Source of the DNA: Discostella pseudostelligera | Taxonomy: Eukaryota > Bacillariophyta > Thalassiosirophyceae > Thalassiosirales > Thalassiosiraceae | DNA length: 29,607 nt | Assembly: GCA_036940085.1 (NCBI GenBank) | Contig: JALLBK010000244.1 | Coordinates: forward strand, 1 to 29,607 | Direction of reading: 5' to 3' | In this document: in pieces, positions 1 to 9,198 of the stretch | Layout: the number at the start of each line of letters is the position of its first letter | Numbering within the stretch: the first letter of the stretch is position 1 | Program-made: the position numbers and the translations under genes | Notes under the pieces: generated by a model | What the model saw: only the letters and a program-made list of their open reading frames with translations | The model's database searches: none | What the model was told of the DNA's origin: nothing

Positions 1-90
1 TGTGAAATATACTGTTCCTATGTAGGAGTATCACCTCCGCCGCCACCCGCCATCACCAACACACACTCATAATCATAAACAAACACCACC

Positions 91-920
91 ATGAACGACA
101 TCATTGACGGTAGCAACACAGGTGTAAATGGCGGCGGGGGTCTCTTCGGCGACGACGACGACGACATCATTGATCAACAACAATACAACAACAATGAGGA
201 AAATGATGGCGAGCTCGATGACGATGATATTTTAGGTTTGGAAGATGTTGACGAGGATGCCGAGGCTGTGGCACGGGCCGCGGCAGATCATGAGGGGGGA
301 TTATTGATGAGATTTTGTCCTCATGATTCGTCGATGCTGTATCCAAAGGTTAGTTATTTTAGATGATATGTGTCATTTATTTGAGATATTTTGGTGTATT
401 TTTTGCACCGTACCAAATTGTTACAGTTTGCATTGACGTTGAAGCGACTGCGAACTGCATGACAATTACAATAGAGTGGAGGGGGGCATGCTGAATCGAG
501 AATTGTGTCGTCTCTTCTTTCATCCGACAAACTCTCACCTTTATATCTCGCCCAATTTCATACTTGCTTGGCTATCTCCCACCTTCTCTGAATGTTGCGT
601 TGGAATTAATTATTGGCGCTTAGGAACATCGCGCCGAACAAAAACTGCTCTACGCATGCCGTCTCTGTCGATATACCGAATACTCCGTGGGGCAATTAAT
701 CTACAAGAACGTGTTGAAAAAAGAGGTGGGGAACGTATTGCACACTGTGCCGTCGGCAGTGAGCAATGATCCTACATTGCCCCGGAGTCAAAACGCCTAT
801 TGCAATAAGTGTGGTCATAATGAGGCCGTGTTCTTCCAAAGTGATACGAGTGATGTTAGGAATGATACTCTGGCGTTGATCTTTGTTTGTTGCAATTGTG
901 ACTATAAGTGGGTGGCTTGA
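91..920 (+). CDS. RPB9: DNA-directed RNA polymerase II subunit RPB9 (two exons)
   Basis: Small zinc-ribbon subunit of RNA polymerase II, acting in the nucleus in transcript elongation, fidelity and start-site choice. Exons 91-348 and 624-920 flank a 275-nt GT-AG intron and give 184 residues. The join restores the family core: FCPHDSSMLYPK, then EHRAEQKLLYACRLCRY, giving the first four-Cys ribbon (its first pair is degenerate, with one Cys and a His). The C-terminal ribbon reads DPTLPR, CNKCGHNEAVFFQS and CCNCDYKW. DPTLPR and the EAVFFQS block fit Pol II RPB9 better than the Pol I or Pol III paralogues. Usual family length is about 110-125. The extra length is a roughly 70-residue acidic, Asp/Asn/Gly-rich N-terminus. 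The ATG at 91 follows a CACC context. Intron borders are inferred from frame and homology. Confidence 0.93.
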
Positions 921-1411
921 GTTGAATGGAATTTGTGGAACGGGAGATGCGCGTGTGTGGGTACTGCTAGCGCAGAAACATGAAAGGGAAAACCACTTAG
1001 ACAGAGAAGGGACAATGGGACGAAGGCGGCAGACTGTTGCTGGATGCCAGTGGAAGTTCTGAGAGGGCCATCTAAGCAGCGTGGGGAATCGCTTCGCTGT
1101 TTGTCGTGAATGCTACAAATGTGCATCATCTGGTCATTCAGCAAGTTCTAGTACATGCCGAGTAGGGCTTCTACATAATAGCTCATCTAGTAATAAGTCA
1201 CTACTTTAGAAACTTATGCACATATAAATATGACTTCAATCCAAGGTAGGACTACTACCACATTGGGAGTGTGCACAGCATTCCAAATGAGTGTGCGTAC
1301 TCTACCATCGTCGAATGCACCAGAGTAGTGGGAGGTTGTTGCTTGTGGTGCATGCAGTCTCTTGACAGATTCTTTTGGATGGTGACTGGAGGCGATCGTG
1401 ATGCAATATCC
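921..1411. other. Convergent intergenic stretch, no gene seen
   Basis: This lies between the RPB9 stop and the stop of the opposite-strand Pro/Thr-rich gene, so it should hold the two 3' untranslated regions. The short open frames on both strands (70-80 codons) have no recognisable domain and no Kozak-like start. I see no RNA gene or repeat. Confidence 0.6.
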
Positions 1412-2778
1412 TCATTGAAAGCAAATGAACAATGCAGTGGCAAGAACCATCCCCGAAAGATATCCATGACATAACCGCTGAGCTGCAGCAGAGGAGGGCC
1501 GACGAGTTGGCTTGGTTGTCAACCCGGGATCTGCTGGCACTGGGGCCGACGTTGGGAAGAATCCTATGGTTGGCGCGGTTGGCTCCTCAGTAGGTGACGC
1601 AGAGATTGTTGGCTTGAAAGTTGGATCAGACGTCGGAGCCGAAGTGGTTGGAAAATTAGATGGTGAATTTGACGGGTGATGCGATGGCTGGTTTGTCGTT
1701 GGGAAAGGTGTGGGTTGATGTGTTGTTGGGTGCAGAGTTGGGTTGAACGTTGGGTTCAAAGTCGTTGGGAGATTCGATGGCTGGATCGACGGTACATTTG
1801 TGGGATGATCCGATGGCGGATTCGATGGCTCCGAAGTCGGGTTGAATGTTAGATCCAATGTTGTTGGTAATCTGGATGGTTGACCTGTTGGCACCAAGGT
1901 TGGTTCGCTGGTTGTTGGCTCAATCGTTGGTTGACTTGTCGTGGGCTGTGATGTCGTCGGTTTGGAAGTTGGCGTCAACGTTGGATTTCGAGTTGTTGGT
2001 TTATTTGTCGTCGGCTGTTTCGTTGGTTGCCTTGTCGTGGGCTGTGATGTTGTCGGTTTGGAAGTTGGCGTCAATGTTGGATTTCGAGTTGTTGGTTTCA
2101 GTGTCGTTGGCTGCAAAGTTGTCGGTTTGTTCGTCGGTTGCCTTGTCGTCGGCTTGAAAGTTGGCGCCAATGTTGGCTTCATCGTCGTTGGTTTACTTGT
2201 TGTTGGCTGCAAAGTTGTTGGTTTGTTCGTTGGTTGCCTCGTCGTGGGCCGTAAAGTTGTCGGTTTCGAAGTTGGCGTCAATGTTGGCTTCAGCGTCGTT
2301 GGCTCACTTGTTGTTGGCTGCATCGTTGTTGGTTTGGATGTTGTTGGTTTCATTGTCGTCGGTTTCAATGTCGTGGGCAGTGACGTTGATGGTTTGGAAG
2401 TTGGTTTCAGTGTTGGTTTACTCGTCGTTGGTGCAATTGTCGTCGATGGGAAGGTTGGAGGAGGGAGTGTCGGCTTTGCTGTCTTGAGTAGTGCACCCAC
2501 AGTTTGTTGTGGGGTTGGAGAAGCTGATTGCGCAGTTGGTACCGAGTGCATATTGCAGAAAGAAGGGCAAGCAGACATCGAGGTCGAGTGAGACGGATGA
2601 GAATGTGAGATGGATTCATCAAGGCGTGTGGAAAGGATCATTGAAATGGTGAACAAGGTAGTCGCTTACATGTTTCATTGCGTGCCAATCCTACTGGGGA
2701 GCTAGTCTCCTGCCCATGCCCCAAAACTGCCAACGACAACAGTGCAAGAAAGATGTTTGGTAGAGAACGATTCATCAT
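1412..2778 (-). CDS. Secreted Pro/Thr-repeat (PT-repeat) surface protein, two exons
   Basis: Likely an extracellular or wall-associated mucin-like protein. The uninterrupted frame begins at 2656, but a better model starts at the ATG at 2778. Exon 1 (2778-2670) encodes a clear signal peptide: MMNRSLPN, a hydrophobic core of about 12 residues, then GHGQ. A 146-nt intron (2669-2524, GTAAGC to TCAG, phase 1) joins it in frame to exon 2 (2523-1412), giving 406 residues. Exon 2 is dominated by x-P-T-T-x-K/Q-P-T units with some Ser-Pro, resembling the Pfam PT-repeat type that is common in diatoms. The C-terminus, after RRPSSAAAQRLCHGY, is a hydrophobic tail ending in FICFQ, as in a GPI-anchor signal or single membrane span. 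Thr/Ser density suggests heavy O-glycosylation (inference). Function is unknown. Confidence 0.8.
1935..2126. repeat. 96-nt tandem direct repeat inside the PT-repeat gene
   Basis: Two consecutive 96-nt units start at 1935 and 2031. Their first 68 or so bases differ at only about two positions; the second halves drift. The unit equals 32 codons, so repeat-number change keeps the Pro/Thr frame. Looser copies of the same GTTGG/GTCGT wording continue from about 1600 to 2440. Confidence 0.85.
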
Positions 2779-3627
2779 GGACCAGAGATAATATGAGCAT
2801 TGAGCAGCAGCGAACGAATGGTTTAAAATGAAAATTTGAAATTAAATTGCGCGTCGTACCAAGGATGCAACGTCCTCCACCACTCCCTCAACAACTTTAT
2901 CTACGAAAGTCCATCGATAAATGTAACCAGTCAACGATGATCCCCGAGCTCACGTGCTATGTGCACCTACACCCATCATCGATAGCAGGATACAGCGGGC
3001 GCAGAGGGGCCACAAAAGTGCTTTATCTTCAATAATTTCAATTACATGATTTGCGCATGTTCGTCATTAGCAGAGATTACTTGCTGCCCCCTTCTGCGCT
3101 GGCGTAATGATAATAAAATCTGCTGCATACAACAGCCTCACAGCGGCGCGATAAATTTTTCAACACATTGTCGGCCAATGTTAGGAGACGGCAGTTGTCT
3201 GCGTCGAACGTTAAAAGCTACTGCATCGATATCCGCCCCACCTCCTCCGCCACCGTATCTCTCCCCCGTCCTACCTCCACCTTGGGGTTATGCCACGCAT
3301 CGTATTGGTATTGATAGGTATTGATATTGATGAGGTCGTCGGCCGTCGTCGTCGCCATCGCCATCGCGCCGTCGTCGCTATGAGCGTGCTGCTAGCTGCG
3401 GCTTCTTCGCACTTCCACGTGGCTTGGCGGGAAGAGCCGGCCCATACTTTTGGCGGGAGAGAGTCGATTGTTTTGGCGGGTTCCTCGTTGTGGTACCACA
3501 TACCACCAAATCCATATCAACGCAATGAAGAGATATGCTCCTACTGCTAATAATCTCGAATCATTACCTAGTAGTTGGTTGGGGTTGGAAGGAAAGATCT
3601 GAAAGTGTTTTCGATTGATATCTCACC
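2779..3627. promoter_or_regulatory. Divergent promoter region with three GGCGGG elements at 3424-3480
   Basis: This 849-bp region lies between the starts of the PT-repeat gene (-) and NPRL2 (+). Near its NPRL2 side are three same-direction elements: TTGGCGGGAA at 3424-3433, TTTTGGCGGGAGA at 3448-3460 and TTTTGGCGGG at 3471-3480, spaced 26 and 23 nt. They match the E2F/DP-type core TTSSCGC. The rest is low-complexity (pyrimidine-rich CCTCCGCC near 3240, GTCGTCGCC near 3345). The short open frames here look like chance. Confidence 0.5.
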
Positions 3628-6600
3628 ATGTCGTCGGGGGTGGGCGGTGGCGGTGGCGGTGGCGGACCTCGACCTACGTCACAAGCGATTATTGGACCTT
3701 CGGCGTCGCCAGCTTCGACGTCGACAGCGACAGCTTCCATCAACCCACTGCAGCAGCCACCGCCCCCTCCTCCAATATCTCCATCTTCCAAATTCTCTCC
3801 CCAAACTCCTCCTCCACAGTCATCTTCATCATCGTCTCGTAATGCGAATAATGCATCATTAGCATCTGCCACGCCACCCCCTCCTCGTCCAACCTCACCA
3901 TCGGGCAGCAGTGTGTGCACTTCCAAATCGGGCATTTCCAACTCACCACGTCCACCGGTCTATCGTCGTGGAGGGAATAGTAATGTTACCGGGAGCGGTG
4001 CATCTTCTGCAGCAGCAGTGTCAGTAGCAACAACGACAACACTTGGCAAGTCATCAGTGCTTGGATTGGCAAGAACCAGTTCCAATTCGAGCATTCCTCG
4101 ATCAATACCTGGCAACAATCCTCCTCCGGGAACCCCATCCTTGGAACAAGAACTATCGACATCAATCGACAATCTTGATTACAGAAATGCATCTGCTGCT
4201 CAATTATCACTTCATGATGACACTACAATTCTTGCAGACAGTTCTACCACAACAGCAACAACCAGCAACAATACAATTCAACCAGACCCAACCAATCCAC
4301 ACCATCGGCATCACTTACCCCATCCAATCCCTCCATCCCAATGTCCACTCTTATGTGTCTTCTATGCCGAATTTGATATTGTTATTGGACCACGAGTATG
4401 CTACCAATCGCCACAAAAATTTATGCAATTGGATGTGGATGTGAATGTGGATGAGATACATCATGCTCTGGAGGAGACGTTTTTGGCAGTGTTACCGAAA
4501 GAGGAGGAGAAGGCTCTGAGCGATATGCAAAAGGAAAAAACGAAGGAGAGTGACGATACAAACAATCATCAGCAAGTGGACGATTCTTCCGATAAACATG
4601 AGCACGACGACTATTGGAAATGGCCATCCAATATGAAACGACCACCGATAGTTGAACGCGACTTATCAGATGCATCAACGTCGCGATCATCTTCAATTCC
4701 TGTCTCCAAACACAATGCATCATCCACCTCGAATATCACCGCTGCAGCACCTACGTCTGCTCTTGATGTTGATGGGAATAGCAATAGTACAGGATCGAAA
4801 CCGCTGGCAGATGCTAATATTATTGCAAGTCCAGCCACAATCACCAAACCAATTCATGAGCGGAAGCAATCCGATTCATCAACGCTGCATTCCGTATCTC
4901 ATAGTCGAAACCCTTCCTTTGCTTCTTCCTCCAAGGGTACCACGTCCAATCTAAATCAGCAACTACCACATAATGAAAAGGAAGGAGACAACTCAACAAT
5001 TGATACCGAATTACTCCAAAATTCCATCTTCGCGGCCACATCCGAATACATTATCACCGGCAATGAATTGGCAAATCGTTCCATCACCGTATCCACACAT
5101 GGAATGCATATATTAAGTCGACCCCAAATCATACGTGACACTCAACGATATGAACGGAATAGTCTCCTCTTTGCGGTGGGCTTCGTATTACGGAGAGAAG
5201 AGGATAATGTCGTCGATCCGCGACACTTCTGGCCGGTATTGTCCAAATTATCATCCACCTTGTATGACATGGAGGTGGAATCGGAATTTCTATCAAATAG
5301 CCGATCTCGATCACAGATACAAATCATCCTTGAGGATGTGTTGATATCACTCAATTCGAAACAGATGGATTGTCACTTGCTACTGGATAATGCCAACCTG
5401 ATGAATTTGCAATTATTCCATCCTCCTCCTGCGGCACCCACACCTCCCGTACCAGACTACGCGGTCCCTATATTACTCCGACCCGAGTGGCAATTGCAAA
5501 TGTATGATTGGGATTTGACGATAAATTGGATCGTCCCGCATATTGATGGCTGTCAATATGTCAAGCAAATTGCAGCATCGACGGAGGTGGATATGGAAAT
5601 GGTACGGGCTTGTTTGCGTGTGTTGCGGCATCATGGTGTATTGACACATGTGGATGTGTTTCGATATTCGAATGTTTATGAATTCCAAGGATATGAACGA
5701 TTGGGTACAGGTGGAGGTAGCGAAAAGAAGAGGAAGAAGAAGGCAGATACGCTAAAGAGATTGTTGACTGAGGCATTTTGGTATTCTGCCAAGTCAAAGT
5801 ATGTTTCCCGCAGTCAGCCAACGACAAACAATACACCAACGTTTGGGAATATCCCTGTTGCACCATGGGTTTCCAAGAAGCAAACACCAAACAATTTTGC
5901 TCATGAAAGTGCATTTCTTGCACCTCGATCATTTCCCTCTCTCACGGGACATTTCCCCATGAGGAAGGAGCATTCACCGGATGACGATAACTCTCGAGGC
6001 GAAAGATCAGGATATCCGAATAAGAAGGAAATAGAGTTAATGACCGAAGCCATTGAGCAACTGTACAGTTCACTCAATAGGGACAAATCTTTCGGGGATG
6101 TACTGTTGGAGAAAATTGCTGGGTTGACGGACCCATTTGATTCAGAAACATCCCTTGCTACTCCCCCTAGTGACAAGAATGTTAATCTAGCACATGGAAC
6201 GAATGACGATGACCATGAGAACGAACCGAGAATAGACTGGAACCGTGTCTTTGACTACTTTGATCATCGTCGACTAGTTACGTTTGGACTATTTCAAGGA
6301 TTGATTCGAAGAGTTCATCAGTACCCTCTGGCATACAGAATCGAAACTGACAATTACGATGCTAATATTCGTGATGACAGGCGAGAAGAGAAACATGGTG
6401 ATGACACCGACAATGGTGTGGGCCTTGAATTATCAGCAGTAGCAGAAGAAGCCGCATTTATTGCCGCAGGAATGACAATGGATGAAAGGAGCATGGCAAC
6501 ATCCTGTTCTGCCTCACCATTGCAATCCAACATTGCTCCACTGTCGTTCAGTGGCAGAGGCGAAATGTTACAGCATAAAGCTTCACAGAAAGAAATGTAT

Positions 6601-6807
6601 CTGAGATCGGGAAGTCTACTGCTAGAAAAGATTGCACTTGCAATGGATGGGACGCGATGTGACGATGAGCTTTCGTGTATGTTTGATGTTCCAATTGAAA
6701 AACTTATTGAGATGCTACAGGCTACTGGTAGGTGGAATGTTATCTCTGTCTATTCCTGCGTAGACTGATATGGAGCAGCTGCAAGACGTGATCTGATTAT
6801 CGGGTAA
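3628..6807 (+). CDS. NPRL2: NPRL2-like GATOR1 subunit, greatly enlarged
   Basis: Homologue of nitrogen permease regulator-like 2, which with NPRL3 and DEPDC5 forms GATOR1, the complex that restrains TORC1 at the lysosome/vacuole when amino acids are short. The longin-type start LLCVFYAEFDIVIGPRVCYQ is at about residue 238. The family picks up again near 460 (SEYIITGNELANRSITV, RYERNSLLFAVGFVL), runs through the winged-helix part ending RYSNVYEF near 687, and the late block VTFGLFQGLIRRVHQYPLAY lies near 885-904. Family length is about 380-420. Here about 237 low-complexity residues precede the longin and about 200 Ser/Asp-rich residues split it. The plain frame stops at 6768. A 51-nt phase-1 intron (6728-6778) would instead give a C-terminus ending ARRDLIIG and a stop at 6807 (1042 residues); I prefer this but it is unproven. 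Confidence 0.88.
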
Positions 6808-6824
6808 TACACTTCACTACTCTT

Positions 6825-8573
6825 TCAGTTTTCAACCTCTTCGTCTTTCTTCATCTTTCGGTTCTCCCTTCTCTTCTTCTTTCGCCGGTGCTGTGCCAGT
6901 TTGTCGATTTCCTTTCTTCTCGCATCATTCCAGTGCAAATCCACACGCTTTTTATTCTGTTGTGTTTGGTCTTCGCCGTCGTTACCGTCTTCACCCCTCT
7001 CATTCTCAGGATCGTTGGTTTTGTTCCACATTCGTTCTAATGTGGTTTCGGGCATGTCGATATGGATAGACCCAATAGCATCTTTAAGAGCCATGCAAAA
7101 TGGAGAGGTGGATGATGCATCGTTGAAGCTTTCTACTCGATCGGTGCCAGCGCTACTACAACATTGGAAATGGACAAGGTAGTTAGGCGACCGTCCCAAC
7201 ACCAGCACAGATCCGTCACGTAAAAATTTAACCGCCAATGGTTGTGATGGGCAATCCAACGTAACCTTTTTGTGCAATGACAAAATAGGTTGTGATGATG
7301 AAGCTGTTGGAATGGGATGAATATCGATAGAGGGTATGCCATCTCGCACCACTACAGCACTTTCACCGTTGGGACTTAAAGCCAACGAAATGGGAACGGC
7401 AATTTCGTGCCCATCGATATCTTCGTCATCGTCACTGAAGTCTTCGTCAAAATCACCTTCGTCTTCATAATCATCCTTCTCCTCTTCTTCCTCATAATCG
7501 TCTACAATCTCATCTTCATCTTCTTCCTCTTCATCATCTTCCGCCGGCATCTTCGTATCCTCCAAATTATTCTCATCGACAGGACATTTCTTCATCATCA
7601 CCGGGACCACACCAATCTCCTTACAAATCTGATAGTCCCACAGACGTACCGTCCCATCTCCACTCCCCGTAATGCACAATGTTCGCTTTTGGCTGTCGCT
7701 GTCTTCTTGACAACTACTCGCCGCATCCATCGATGAAATGAAGGAAGAATGACCCAATAGATATCCATGTATCATGTACGTTTCTGGAAAGTGTGATACA
7801 CGAATCTTTTCATCCCGATCGGCAGTGAGAATGAATTGGTGTTGCTGCTTCTGTGGAACATCATTCAATGATTTGGCAGTGGTGGTGTTGGAGGAGGGAA
7901 CTAAATTCAATCCAGTGTGGATGGAGGCTGTATGTCCCAACAACAATCTTCGTGTAGTGGCTGCAGCCATCGTAGGATTGGTAGATATCGCACTCGCCAG
8001 AGATTTATTGATGGGTACAGGATAGGCAATTGCATCCCCCGCCAAATCTCCAGTAATGATGACATGGCAATTCGGAGCAGATGATGATAACGATGGAACA
8101 GTGCCAAAAGCAAGACATTTCGCCCGCTTGGGTAGATTGTAGGTGATGGTGGGACATACAACTTCCTTCGTCGCAAGAAATTCCTGACTTGGAATAGAAT
8201 AGAGTGACAAAGTCTTGTTCTCCCTCGAAACCGCAAGGTAGATTTGAGATTCAATTTCGGTACAACATACTGCCTGAATTTCGTGGGGATCGTTGCTCGT
8301 ATCACGTTGTTGTTGCTGTTGCTCCCCACCTTTCTGATTATCTTTACCACTACCCTCGTCCACTACACCACTATTTCCATCACTCGTTGGTGTTACCTCA
8401 ACTGATAATTCTATGACATGCGCACCAGGAGGAGAAGCAGTATTATCTAAATTCGATACCGACGACGATGCAGATGCACCATCGTCTGTGTGTTTGATAA
8501 TGACAAAGGCACGATCGTTCAAGGCGACGATGACCACGTGAGATTGGTAGGTGTGTAAAAGTTGCTTGCTCAT
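6825..8573 (-). CDS. WDR4: tRNA (guanine-N7) methyltransferase non-catalytic WD40 subunit (WDR4/Trm82)
   Basis: WD40 partner that stabilises the METTL1/Trm8 catalytic subunit, which makes m7G46 in tRNA. Single exon, 582 residues, ATG at 8573. Diagnostic pieces in order: an N-terminal blade (SHVVIVALNDRAFVI); ITGDLAGDAIAYPV and LLLGHTASIHTGLNL; ILTADRDEKIRVSHFPE with YLLGHSSFISSMD (about 245-285); then GSGDGTVRLWDYQ (about 300-312). The TADRDEKIR-S...LGH-F-S string is typical of this family among WD40 proteins. Family members are usually 400-450 long. The extra length is an Asp/Glu-rich insert around 335-390 and a Lys/Arg-rich tail (RRKKKRRENRKMKK), likely a nuclear signal. Its stop lies 17 bp from the proposed NPRL2 stop on the other strand. 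Confidence 0.87.
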   Translation of the reverse strand: MSKQLLHTYQSHVVIVALNDRAFVIIKHTDDGASASSSVSNLDNTASPPGAHVIELSVEVTPTSDGNSGVVDEGSGKDNQKGGEQQQQQRDTSNDPHEIQAVCCTEIESQIYLAVSRENKTLSLYSIPSQEFLATKEVVCPTITYNLPKRAKCLAFGTVPSLSSSAPNCHVIITGDLAGDAIAYPVPINKSLASAISTNPTMAAATTRRLLLGHTASIHTGLNLVPSSNTTTAKSLNDVPQKQQHQFILTADRDEKIRVSHFPETYMIHGYLLGHSSFISSMDAASSCQEDSDSQKRTLCITGSGDGTVRLWDYQICKEIGVVPVMMKKCPVDENNLEDTKMPAEDDEEEEDEDEIVDDYEEEEEKDDYEDEGDFDEDFSDDDEDIDGHEIAVPISLALSPNGESAVVVRDGIPSIDIHPIPTASSSQPILSLHKKVTLDCPSQPLAVKFLRDGSVLVLGRSPNYLVHFQCCSSAGTDRVESFNDASSTSPFCMALKDAIGSIHIDMPETTLERMWNKTNDPENERGEDGNDGEDQTQQNKKRVDLHWNDARRKEIDKLAQHRRKKKRRENRKMKKDEEVEN

Positions 8574-9198
8574 GATGGTACTACTGATTCTTTATATTAA
8601 ATTGCGGCTGCAGGAAGAGATTATGGTGGAAGACGACTCATGCCACTACCATACCGGTGCCGTCGGCCATCATGGTCGTGCTGGATTTTTGCTGTGTCTG
8701 TGCTGTGTGGCTACGGCCAGCCCGCGGTCGGATGGCGGACAGAGACAGGGAATGTACGTAGGAATGGTATGGTAGATACTTGGTCATTTGAATTTGGCGG
8801 TCTTTTTCTCCACTGTGCGAAAAGAAAGGCAGCCTACAGCTGCCAACAATCAGGACTATTGTGGACAATTTGGCGATACTTAGTACATAACCATCGTCAT
8901 GCAAAATCCAAAATCCAAAATCGGAGGCGACGATGACGATGATTTTATTTCCGAAACCGGCGCCGGTATGGAAATGAAATGAGGGGATTTTGCATGCATC
9001 TCTCGTCACCTTGACGAAATATTTATCATAGAGATTGGTTGTGCCAACGACGACTTCCGGGCACTGCCATTAACTTGTCCGACCTGTGAATAATACTTTA
9101 ATTTTGATAGTTGCCAATCGATTGGTCGCTGAGCCAGGAATTCAAATTATCAAGCTCCAGCTACAGGCACCAGCACCAGGCCAAAAGGAGAAGTGAAA
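8574..9198. other. Divergent intergenic region between WDR4 and the EDR2-like gene
   Basis: 625 bp holding both 5' regions. A 7-nt tandem AAAATCC repeat (about three copies) sits at 8903-8922, followed by a GATGACGATGAT stretch. The longest open frame (minus strand, 8638-9009) has no domain and biased composition. No GGCGGGAA element is present, unlike several other gene-start regions here. Confidence 0.5.

Noticed and set aside
1600..2440. Spaced repeats that might suggest a CRISPR array
   Set aside because: The units are coding, in frame, without unique spacers, and this is a eukaryotic genome.
1846..2591. Long plus-strand frames opposite the PT-repeat gene (up to 216 codons, Val/Gly-rich)
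   Set aside because: They are the complement of the Pro/Thr codon repeat and have no independent start context or domain.
8638..9009. 123-codon minus-strand frame upstream of WDR4
   Set aside because: It covers the divergent promoter, has no recognisable motif and no conserved composition.
9193..9198. Start of the EDR2-like gene at 9193
   Set aside because: 9193 is a GTG; the ATG two codons later, at 9199, is the normal start.
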